DNA of 40,343 nucleotides, from assembly GCF_016862795.1 (NCBI RefSeq), contig NZ_BONQ01000160.1, positions 1 to 40,343 on the forward strand. Direction: 5' to 3'. Positions 33,238 to 40,343 of the stretch are shown here, one piece after another. Each line of letters opens with the position of its first letter. Positions within the stretch are counted from its first letter, which is position 1. Source of the stretch: Dactylosporangium siamense (GTDB lineage: Bacteria > Actinomycetota > Actinomycetes > Mycobacteriales > Micromonosporaceae). Made by a program: the position numbers and the translations under genes. The notes beneath the pieces were generated by a model. The model was given only the letters and a program-made list of their open reading frames with translations, was not told the DNA's origin and did no database searches.

Positions 33238-33287
33238 TGATCCGGAAGACCCTGACCACCCAGGGGTGCACAAGGTCTTCCGGATCA
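33238..33287. terminator. Bidirectional terminator between convergent genes
   Basis: A perfect 14-bp inverted repeat (33238-33251 and 33274-33287, TGATCCGGAAGACC and its complement) with a 22-nt loop lies between the 296-residue protein gene and the MMPL gene, which converge here. There is no T-run, as is common in actinomycetes. Confidence 0.85.
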
Positions 33288-33300
33288 CGGATCTCACGAG

Positions 33301-35466
33301 TCAGGCGACCGGGACCGGTTCGGGGTGTGAGGTCTCGCCCTTCACGTGCGGCAGGAGCCGGTCCAGCCAGCCCGGCAGCCACCAGTTCGCCCGGCCGAGC
33401 AGCGACATCGTCGCCGGGACGAGGACCAGCCGGACCAGGGTCGCGTCGATCAGCACCGCCGCCGCCATGCCGACACCGGTCATCTTGACGGTGACGTCGG
33501 GGTCGAGGGCGAAGCCGACGAACACCGCGACCATGATGGCCGCCGCGCCGCTGATGACCCGGCCGGTCGCGGACAGGCCACGGACCACGCTGCCCTGCGC
33601 GTCACCGGTCAGCAGCCAGTCCTCGCGGACCCGGGACAGCAGGAACACCTCGTAGTCCATCGACAGTCCGAACAGGACGGTGAAGAGCAGGATCGGCACC
33701 CAGCTCGACACCGGCACGGCGTGCGGCAGGCCGACCGCCCGCGCGCCCGCGTCGGTCTGGAAGACGGCGGTCATCACCCCGTACGCGGCGGCGACGGACA
33801 GCAGGTTCATCACGGCCGCCTTGACCGCCACGACCGGCGCCCGGAACAACACGGTGAGCAGCAGCAGCGACAGCGCGACGACGAACGCGACGACCACCCA
33901 CAGCCGGTCCGCGAGCCGGTCGGAGATGTCGGCGAAGACCGCGACGAGCCCGGTCACGAGCGCGCCGTCGGGCAGGACGTCGGCGCGGAGGTGGTCCAGC
34001 AACGCGGTGGTCCGCTCGTCCTGCGGGCCCGTCGCCGGTTCGACGATGATGACGGCGGCGTCGCCGGTACGCGCGGCCGGCGCCACGAGCGCCACCCCCG
34101 GCTGGGTGCGCAGGGCGGCGACGAGACCGTCGACGTCAGGCACCTTGACCGTGTCGACGGCGATGACGAGCGGCCCGTTGGCGCCGGGACCGAACTCGGC
34201 GGACGTCAGGTCGTACGCGAGCCGGGTGGTGTTCGACGTCGGCTGGCTGCCGGCGTCCTGCGGCCAGGTCCGCATGCCCAGGACCGGTGCGCTGAGCGCG
34301 GCGAGGACCACCAGCGAGCCGAGGGCGGCCACGACCGGCCGCCGGCCGACCAGCGCCGCCCACCGTGCCGTCCAGCCGGGCCGCGCGATCGCCGTGCCGG
34401 CTTCGCGGTCGGCCTTGCGGTCGGCTTCGCGGTCGGCTTTGGGGTCAGCGGCCGTGGCGGTGGTGACAGCGGTGCCTTTGCGGACCGCGCGGGGCAGGAC
34501 GCGCCGGCCGGCGAGCCCGCACAGCGCCGGCACCAGGGTGACCGCGGCGACCATGACCGCGCCGACCGCGGCGAACGTCGCGTACCCGAACGACGAGTAC
34601 ACCGGCAGCGTCGACAGCTTCAACCCGAACAGCGACACGAGCACGGTGAGCCCGGCGACGATGACGGACGAGCCCGCCGTCGCGTTGGCCGCAGCGGCCG
34701 CCTCACGCGGCGTCAGCCCGGCCCGCAGTCCCTCGACGTGCCGGGCGACGAGCAGCAGCGCGTAGTCGATGCCGACGCCGAGCCCGACCATGGTGGCGAT
34801 CGTCGGTGCGGTGCCGCTGATGTCGGTGACGGTCTCGAGCAGGGCGATGACGGCGGACGCGACGCCGAGCCCGGCGATCGCGACGATCAGCGGCAGCCCG
34901 GCCGCGACGACGGACCCGAGCGCGAACACCAGGATCAGCAGGGCCGCGACGATGCCGACCGCCTCGGCGGTGCCGGACGGCGCGGAGATGTTCTCGGCGA
35001 CCTGACCGCCGAACTCGACCTGCAGGCCCTCGCGGACGAGCGGCTCGGCCGCGGCCCGCAGGGCGTCCATGCCGGCGGTGCCCTCGAAGTCGGTGACCGG
35101 GATCGTGTACCGCACCGCGATCAGCGCCGTGTCGCCGTCGGCCGACATCCGCGGCTGTGACACGTCACCGGCGCTCGGCATCGCGGCCAGCCGCCCCCGC
35201 AGCCCCTCCAGGGTCGCCGGGTCCACCGGACCTTTGCCGTGCACGACGACGCGGGCGTCGGCGCCGGACATCGTGGGCAGGTGCGCGCGCAGGAACTCGG
35301 TGCCGGCCTGCGACTCGGTGCCGGGCACGTTGTAGTCGTCGTGCGGGGTGCCACCGAAGCCGGCCGACAGCATGGTGAACGCGACGAGCACGATCAGCCA
35401 GGCGCCGATCGTGCGCCACGGGTGGGCGGCGGCCGCTCCTCCGAGCCGGCCGAGCAAGCGGGACAT
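33301..35466 (-). CDS. MMPL-family RND transporter
   Basis: The ATG at 35466 has GGAGG 5 bases upstream and gives 721 residues. It has the two-fold RND plan: helix 1 near residue 20, an outer domain, five helices (about 175-325), a cytoplasmic linker, helix 7, a second outer domain and five more helices. The GxDY-type motif is present as VGIDYALLL near 235 and as GLSMDYEVFLLSRVRE near 600. Such proteins move lipids or drugs using the proton gradient. The linker near residue 345 contains a charged repeat (ADREADRKADREAG). A 16-residue upstream extension to 35514 is rejected. Confidence 0.94.
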   Translation of the reverse strand: MSRLLGRLGGAAAAHPWRTIGAWLIVLVAFTMLSAGFGGTPHDDYNVPGTESQAGTEFLRAHLPTMSGADARVVVHGKGPVDPATLEGLRGRLAAMPSAGDVSQPRMSADGDTALIAVRYTIPVTDFEGTAGMDALRAAAEPLVREGLQVEFGGQVAENISAPSGTAEAVGIVAALLILVFALGSVVAAGLPLIVAIAGLGVASAVIALLETVTDISGTAPTIATMVGLGVGIDYALLLVARHVEGLRAGLTPREAAAAANATAGSSVIVAGLTVLVSLFGLKLSTLPVYSSFGYATFAAVGAVMVAAVTLVPALCGLAGRRVLPRAVRKGTAVTTATAADPKADREADRKADREAGTAIARPGWTARWAALVGRRPVVAALGSLVVLAALSAPVLGMRTWPQDAGSQPTSNTTRLAYDLTSAEFGPGANGPLVIAVDTVKVPDVDGLVAALRTQPGVALVAPAARTGDAAVIIVEPATGPQDERTTALLDHLRADVLPDGALVTGLVAVFADISDRLADRLWVVVAFVVALSLLLLTVLFRAPVVAVKAAVMNLLSVAAAYGVMTAVFQTDAGARAVGLPHAVPVSSWVPILLFTVLFGLSMDYEVFLLSRVREDWLLTGDAQGSVVRGLSATGRVISGAAAIMVAVFVGFALDPDVTVKMTGVGMAAAVLIDATLVRLVLVPATMSLLGRANWWLPGWLDRLLPHVKGETSHPEPVPVA

Positions 35467-35535
35467 GTAAGCCTCCAGGTCAGATGTATGCAGCCACACC
35501 ATCCCCGGCGGCACTTTCAGCCGACTTGGAGTCGA

Positions 35536-36243
35536 CTAGTAGCCCGTTGCCCGGACCGTTTCGACCACGCTCCAGCCGGCGAGGGCGACCGCGAGCAGGG
35601 TGACCGTCGCCGCCGCGTACCAGCCCCAGTGCGGCCGGTGGGCGCCGCGGCGCAGGAGGGCGACGCTCAGCACGGCGGCCAGCGCGACCTCGGCGGCCGT
35701 CTCGGCCGCCCACGGTGCGAGCTCCGAGAGAAAGCGCTGGTCGTAGCCGCTCATCTGGATGAGGCGCAGCGCGGCCTGGCCGGCGAGCAGCGCGCCCGCG
35801 GCACCGGCGGCGACCGCCGCGGCGCGTGGCCCGGACCGGCGGATCGCGTGGCCGAGCAGGCCGAGGACCACCCCGCCGGCGGCGGACGCGGCGAGCCAGA
35901 ACGCGGTCGCCGTCGCGATCGACCGCAACGCCATCGCGTCGGCGGAGCTGCCGTCGTCCAGGGTCCCGCCCCGCCAGCGGTCGCCGTCGACGACGATCAC
36001 GCCGTAGTAGACCAGGGTGGCGACGGCGAGCACGGTGACCGCGGCGCCGGCCGCGGCCCGCCGGCCGCCGACGCCGGTCCGCTCGTTCGCCGCGGCGAAG
36101 GCGAGGACCAGCGCGGCGGCGCCCCAGGCGAGGCCGCTGCTGGACACCAGCACCATCGCGACGGCGAGCAGGCCGTGACAGTGGTCGGCGGCGAAGGCGA
36201 GGACCCCGAGCACCAGGCCGGCCAGCGCCGCGCGTCCATACAC
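35536..36243 (-). CDS. Membrane protein of unknown function
   Basis: From the GTG at 36243 the product has 235 residues with about five to six hydrophobic segments. The first begins almost immediately (RAALAGLVLGVLAFAA), and a pair of His residues follows at its end (DHCHG). No family is recognised. Another GTG at 36303 would add 20 hydrophilic residues but would leave only 8 bp to the divergent gene at 36312, so I favour the inner start. Neither start has a good ribosome site. Confidence 0.65.
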   Translation of the reverse strand: MYGRAALAGLVLGVLAFAADHCHGLLAVAMVLVSSSGLAWGAAALVLAFAAANERTGVGGRRAAAGAAVTVLAVATLVYYGVIVVDGDRWRGGTLDDGSSADAMALRSIATATAFWLAASAAGGVVLGLLGHAIRRSGPRAAAVAAGAAGALLAGQAALRLIQMSGYDQRFLSELAPWAAETAAEVALAAVLSVALLRRGAHRPHWGWYAAATVTLLAVALAGWSVVETVRATGY

Positions 36244-36311
36244 AGAAGGTGACTGTAGTGAGCGACTTCCGGCGCTAGGACGGGCGGCCCGGGACGGCTG
36301 CACTGGAGCGC

Positions 36312-37289
36312 ATGGGAGCTTTCATCCGCAAGGCCGCGCCGGTCGCCGGGCTGCTGGTCCTGGCGCCGTTCGTCGGGGAATTCCTGCTGGGCAACCTGTC
36401 GGTGCGGATCCTGCCCGCGTTGCTGTTCCTGGTGCCGATGTACGGCGGGGGCGCGCTGCTCATCCGGGAGGTGGTGCGGCGCACCGGCTTCGGCTGGCCC
36501 GCGATCCTGCTGCTCGGCGCCGCGTACGGGGTGATCGAGGCGGGCCTGGCCGACCAGTCGCTGTTCAACCCGGCGTTCGAGGGCCACGACTTCCAGGCGG
36601 CGACCCCGATCCCGGCGCTGGGGATCAGCGCCGGGAACTCGCTGTCGTTCGTGGCCGGGCATGCCGTGTGGAGCATCGGCGTGCCGATCGCGCTGGTCGA
36701 GCACCTGACCCCGGCGCGGCGTACCACTCCTTGGCTCGGGCCCGTCGGTCTGGCGGTGACGACACTGGCGTACACCTGGGGGCTCTGGATCGTCTTCCGG
36801 GAGGTCCATGACAGCGAGGGTTTCCTGGCCACCCCGATGCAACTGACCGGCGCGGCGATGGTCGCGGCGCTGCTGGTGGTGGCCGCGTTCCTGACCCGCC
36901 GTCCCGGCGTCCGGCGGTCGGCGGCCGGGTGGGTGCCACGGCCGTGGCTGGTCGCGGCCGGCGGGTTCGTGGTGTCCAGCGTGTTCGTCGCGCGGCCGGA
37001 GAGCTGGGCCGGGTTCTGGTTCGGGGTGGCGCTGCTGCCGCTCGCGGCTGTCGCCGTGGCCGCGCTCGCCCGACGTCCGCGGTGGACGCAGCGGCAGCGG
37101 GTCGCCCTCTGCGGTGGGGTGCTGATGACGTACGCGTGGCTCGGGTTCGCGCTGACCGGGCTGATGGAGCCCGGCGATCCGGCGCGGTGGTGGGGCAACG
37201 CGGGGTTCGCCGCGATCGCCGTGGCGCTGCTGGTGTGGTGCCGTCAGCGCACCGCCGCGGCGGCGGCTTCGGCGTCCGCCACCCAGTGA
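36312..37289 (+). CDS. Polytopic membrane protein of unknown function
   Basis: The 325-residue protein has about eight hydrophobic segments over its full length. A conserved-looking stretch, AAYGVIEAGLADQSLFNP (about 76-93), lies after the second helix pair and has Glu in a membrane context. I cannot place it in a family with confidence. TGGAG lies 5 bases before the ATG. The last 46 bp overlap the 3' end of the convergent ATPase regulator gene. Confidence 0.75.
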   Translation: MGAFIRKAAPVAGLLVLAPFVGEFLLGNLSVRILPALLFLVPMYGGGALLIREVVRRTGFGWPAILLLGAAYGVIEAGLADQSLFNPAFEGHDFQAATPIPALGISAGNSLSFVAGHAVWSIGVPIALVEHLTPARRTTPWLGPVGLAVTTLAYTWGLWIVFREVHDSEGFLATPMQLTGAAMVAALLVVAAFLTRRPGVRRSAAGWVPRPWLVAAGGFVVSSVFVARPESWAGFWFGVALLPLAAVAVAALARRPRWTQRQRVALCGGVLMTYAWLGFALTGLMEPGDPARWWGNAGFAAIAVALLVWCRQRTAAAAASASATQ

Positions 37290-40200
37290 GCGGCGCCCCA
37301 GGCGGCGGCCACCGTGCGGGCGAGCTCGAAGTGCTCCACCGCCCGGTCCCGGTCGCCCAGCAGCGCGTAGAGGCGGCCCAGGATGTAGGCGACCGGCCGC
37401 ATCGCGATCGAGGTGCTGCTCATCCCGGCGATCTGGCCACGGACCGGCAGCAGCGCGTCGATGACGGCCGGCGCGAGGTCGGGCCGGCCGACGGCCGCCA
37501 CCGCGAGTCCCCGCACGGCCAGGAACGCCGACTGGAAGTAGTCGGGACGCAGCGGGTGGACGCCGAACGGGACCGTCCGCGCCTCGTCCAGCCGCCCCGC
37601 CGACACCAGGGCGAGCGCGAGGGCGTCGTCGGCGAGCGGGCCGAGGGCCGCCTGGATGGCCCGGGTCTGCGGCAGGAGCTCGCCGAAACGGTCCTGGCTG
37701 ATCAGCACGCTCGCGGTGGCCAGGAAATGGAACCCGTCCGCGTGCAGCGAACCCTGCCGGTGCATGAAGGCGAGGGACTCGTCGTAGAGCCGCTGCGCCT
37801 CGGCGTACTCGCCGGCGACGTGGGCGAGGGTCGCGCGGCCGGAGAGGTTGATCGCCTGGGGTTCGGGCAGCTGGTACGCGGTGGCGAGCAGCCCCTGCCG
37901 CGCGGTGCGGGTCCGGACATCGGTGACGTCGTTGCGCACGGCGGCACAGTTGGTGAGCATCTGCTCGGCGACCCACTCGTAGGCGACCATCCCGTGCGTG
38001 CGGGCGAGGTCACGCAGTTGCACGGCGACGGCGGCGCGCTCGTCGGCCTCCAGGTCGAAGCGCAGCGTCCTGGCCCGGGCGACCAGTCCGAGCGCCCGCA
38101 CCGCGGGGTCCGGCACGGTCTGGGACAGCTCGTAGGCCTCGATGCCCGCCGCCGGGCCGCGCGGGTCGTCCTCACCGTCGAGCTCGTTGGTGAGCGCGTC
38201 GAGCAGCCGCACCCTGGTCGCCGCGTCGATCCCGGCGCCGGGGTCTGGCGTGCGCAGGAGTCTGGTGAGCAGGTCGACGACCCGGTGGTCGATCACGCCG
38301 TACGTGCGGATCTGCCACGGGGTCGGCACGTTCCAGGCGGTGAACGCGGCGATGAGCAGCTCCTCCCGCCCGGCGGCGACGGCGACGTCCAGGGCCCGGT
38401 CGCGGGTCGCCCGCGCCGTCGCCGTCGCGCCGGCCCTCGCCTGCGCCCGCAGCAGCCGGCCGAGCAGCTCGATGCGCAGCTGGTCCCGGTCCCCGGATAC
38501 CGTCTCCGCCGTCTGCACGGCACCGGTGAGCAGCTCGATCGCGGCGTCGTACGCGTAGCGCCGCTCCGCCAGCTCGGCCGCCCGCACCGCGTAGTCGACG
38601 GCGAGCCCGGCCGTGTCCGACGACGCGGCCCGCGCGTAGTGGTGCGCGAGGGCCGGGTAGTCGTCGGGGCGCAGGCGGCGGGTGCACGCGGCGACCCTGG
38701 CGTGCATCCGGGTGCGGCGCAGCTGCGACAGGTCCGTGTACATCGTGTCGCGCACCAGGCCGTGCACGAACCTGACCCGCCCGGGCGCCGGCTCCGTCAA
38801 CAGCCCAGCGATGAGCCCCGCCTCCAGGGCGTCGAGCACGGCACCCTCGTCGGTGTCGGCGGCCTCGACCAGGGTCTCCACGTCGGCCTCCCGGCCCACC
38901 ACGGCGGCGAGGCGCAGCACCGCGACAGCCGGCTGGGGCAGCCGGGACAGCCGCCGGCGGAGCACGTCGCGCACCCCTTCCGGCACCTCCGACGTCGCCA
39001 CCAGCGCCCCCTCCGACGCCAGAAGCTGCGCGGACTCCCGCAGGTAGAACGGGTTGCCTCCGGTGCGCTCGGCGAGCGCCGCGACCGTGGCCGCGTCGAC
39101 GTCGGCCCGGGCGAACGCGCCGACGAGCCGCTGCACGTCGTCGTGGGCGAGCCCGTCGAGGTGGACCCGCACCGGCGACCGGCGGGCGAGCGCGGCCAGG
39201 GCCTCGGCGAGCCGCTCCGGGTTGTCCGCGGGCCGGTACGCGGCGACGAGCAGCACCGGCGCGTCGGAGAGCTCCGCGGCGCTGGCGAGCAGCAGCAGCG
39301 TCTCGGCGTCGGCGGCGTGCAGGTCGTCGAGCACGATCGCGACGGGCCGGGTGCCGGCGGCCCGGCGCAGCCAGCCCCGCACCGCCCGGTGCAGCCGGAA
39401 CCGCCCGGCGGCGACGTCGGCGCCCTCGCCGGCTACCTCGGTGTCCTCGAGCAGCGGCGCGAGCGCGGGCGCGAGGTCGCCGGGCGCCACCCCGGCGGCG
39501 AGCTGGCGCAGCGCCTCGACCCACGCCCACGCCGGCGGGGCGCCGTCGACCTCGGGGCACCTGCCGACGGCGACGAGCCAGCCACCGTCGAGCAGCTCCT
39601 GCCGGAAGCGGGCGAGCACACTGGTCTTGCCGACGCCCGCCTCACCGCTGAGCAGCACGATCCGCGGCCCGGCGGCGACGGCCTCGGCGGCGACGGCGCT
39701 GAGCGCGGCAAGCTCCTGCCGGCGCCCGACGAACAGCTCGTCCGGCCGCTCCGGGTGTGCCGCCGACCCGCGCTCCGGGTGTGCTGCCGACCTGGTCGGG
39801 CCGCGTACACTACGGAGAGCGATGACGTCGGAGATCAATTTCTCTGGCGATGCTAGCGTCGTGGTAAGACTGTCCGGCGCCGACGGATTCGCCGGCCGAT
39901 CACTCGGCTCGGCTCCTCGTTCGCCTACTGGCTGGCCCTGGTTGTCGAGGAGCGCGCTCGCGCGCCCGTCGACCTGCCAGCCTCGGTCGTCCGGCCGTCT
40001 CTGGGCGCCTGGCCGTCCCTGGTCGTCCGGTCGTCCTCGGTCGTCTGGTCGTCCTCGGTCGTCCGGTCGGCGCCTGTCGTCGAGGAGTTCGTCCCCGCGC
40101 CCGTCGCCTGGCCTGCCCCGGTCGACGAGTGGCTCGCCCGCTTGCCCGTGGGCGTCGGCCGGTCGCCGTAGATCGTCGGGGAAGACCTCGCCCCCGACCG

Positions 40201-40343
40201 GCTGGCGCCGACCATCGAGGTCAGCTGGCTGACGCCCGTCGTCGAAGCCCGCCCGCTGGCGTTGGTCGTCGAGCTGGCGTTGGTCGTCGAGCTGGCGTTG
40301 GTCGTCGAGCTGGCGCTGGTCGTCGAGCTGGCGCTGGTCGTCG
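37244..40343 (-). CDS. Large AAA ATPase/TPR transcriptional regulator (AfsR/MalT-like), N-terminus beyond the window
   Basis: The frame ends at 37244 and is open without a stop to the right edge, giving at least 1032 visible residues. The first 168 form a hydrophilic linker: five DDQRQ(L/R) hexapeptides, a Asp/Arg/Gly/Pro-rich section with RPDDRG repeats, then about 30 ordinary residues. The ATPase domain begins at FVGRRQEL, with Walker A GEAGVGKT (about 233-240 of the visible part) and Walker B IVLDDLHAAD. TPR-like helices fill the rest. No LuxR-type HTH follows at the C-terminus, so any DNA-binding part (for instance a SARP-type domain) would be in the unseen N-terminus. A TTG at 39838 could be miscalled as the start. 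Confidence 0.82.
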   Translation of the reverse strand, partial: DDQRQLDDQRQLDDQRQLDDQRQLDDQRQRAGFDDGRQPADLDGRRQPVGGEVFPDDLRRPADAHGQAGEPLVDRGRPGDGRGDELLDDRRRPDDRGRPDDRGRPDDQGRPGAQRRPDDRGWQVDGRASALLDNQGQPVGERGAEPSDRPANPSAPDSLTTTLASPEKLISDVIALRSVRGPTRSAAHPERGSAAHPERPDELFVGRRQELAALSAVAAEAVAAGPRIVLLSGEAGVGKTSVLARFRQELLDGGWLVAVGRCPEVDGAPPAWAWVEALRQLAAGVAPGDLAPALAPLLEDTEVAGEGADVAAGRFRLHRAVRGWLRRAAGTRPVAIVLDDLHAADAETLLLLASAAELSDAPVLLVAAYRPADNPERLAEALAALARRSPVRVHLDGLAHDDVQRLVGAFARADVDAATVAALAERTGGNPFYLRESAQLLASEGALVATSEVPEGVRDVLRRRLSRLPQPAVAVLRLAAVVGREADVETLVEAADTDEGAVLDALEAGLIAGLLTEPAPGRVRFVHGLVRDTMYTDLSQLRRTRMHARVAACTRRLRPDDYPALAHHYARAASSDTAGLAVDYAVRAAELAERRYAYDAAIELLTGAVQTAETVSGDRDQLRIELLGRLLRAQARAGATATARATRDRALDVAVAAGREELLIAAFTAWNVPTPWQIRTYGVIDHRVVDLLTRLLRTPDPGAGIDAATRVRLLDALTNELDGEDDPRGPAAGIEAYELSQTVPDPAVRALGLVARARTLRFDLEADERAAVAVQLRDLARTHGMVAYEWVAEQMLTNCAAVRNDVTDVRTRTARQGLLATAYQLPEPQAINLSGRATLAHVAGEYAEAQRLYDESLAFMHRQGSLHADGFHFLATASVLISQDRFGELLPQTRAIQAALGPLADDALALALVSAGRLDEARTVPFGVHPLRPDYFQSAFLAVRGLAVAAVGRPDLAPAVIDALLPVRGQIAGMSSTSIAMRPVAYILGRLYALLGDRDRAVEHFELARTVAAAWGAAHWVADAEAAAAAVR
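40255..40343. repeat. 18-bp tandem repeat at the right edge, in-frame coding
   Basis: Nearly five units of GCTGGCGTTGGTCGTCGA (a single C for T change in the last two) run to the end of the window and may continue. On the minus strand each unit encodes the hexapeptide DDQRQL within the linker of the ATPase regulator. Confidence 0.9.

Noticed and set aside
34398-34445. Short repetitive stretch in the MMPL gene as a separate repeat element
   Set aside because: It is an in-frame charged linker (ADREADRK type) between the two transporter halves, ordinary for such loops.
39822-40232. Plus-strand frame starting MTSEINF at the right end
   Set aside because: The translation quickly becomes Ser/Arg/Pro-rich antisense-type sequence, while the opposite frame continues a real domain protein through the region.
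40255-40343. Possible CRISPR-like or non-coding tandem array at the right edge
   Set aside because: Units are 18 bp, contiguous and without spacers, and they are in frame with the ATPase regulator gene, encoding DDQRQL.

Overview
The window is very GC-rich with G/C-dominated third codon positions. Its gene set is typical of a filamentous actinomycete: a sugar ABC transporter without its own ATPase, an HrpB helicase, an MmpL-type transporter, an AfsR/MalT-like ATPase regulator and TAnnnT-type -10 boxes. Micromonosporaceae (Actinoplanes or Dactylosporangium type) is my best guess, but no marker here proves the genus. No integrase, transposase or CRISPR array was seen.

Layout. 1-6244: a sugar-uptake operon on the minus strand (binding lipoprotein, two permeases, GH13 glucosidase) with a divergent LacI regulator and a consensus LacI-family operator over the operon promoter. 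6293-6583: a 45-residue acidic microprotein gene and tRNA-Lys(CTT). 6569-10740: the tRNA 3' end and its terminator recur 4.1 kb away as a perfect 40-bp direct repeat. Between the copies lies one gene, for a 1280-residue protein of unknown function; this looks like a tRNA-targeted element without an integrase. 10880-16263: a polysaccharide locus made of a membrane-anchored CBM3-GH16-like protein, a processive-type GT2 synthase, and a divergent secreted NodB deacetylase with three carbohydrate-binding-like modules.

16311-25927: mixed housekeeping and unknown genes (VOC protein, GNAT acetyltransferase, HrpB, a DUF1254/DUF1214 protein, a 1098-residue helical-repeat protein, a GT4 glycosyltransferase). 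26015-31735: a MacB-type export operon (permease, ATPase, adaptor with a peptidoglycan-binding domain, cysteine-motif lipoprotein) divergent from an OmpR/HK two-component pair, which probably senses a condition that the exporter answers. 31766-33222: a NADAR protein translationally coupled to a hydrophobic protein with a 12-residue proline repeat. 33301-37289: an MMPL transporter and two unknown membrane proteins. 37244 to the right edge: a large ATPase/TPR regulator whose reading frame stays open to the window end through a repetitive Asp/Arg/Gln/Pro linker, so its N-terminus lies outside.

Repeats are frequent at gene junctions. One hairpin repeat occurs at the left edge and twice in tandem near 28 kb, and provides the stop codon of two unrelated genes. 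A 65-bp tandem duplication covers the convergent ends of the GT4 and MacB-permease genes. A perfect 77-bp repeat lies inside the deacetylase gene. Domain and family calls come from reading motifs in the translations, not from database searches.
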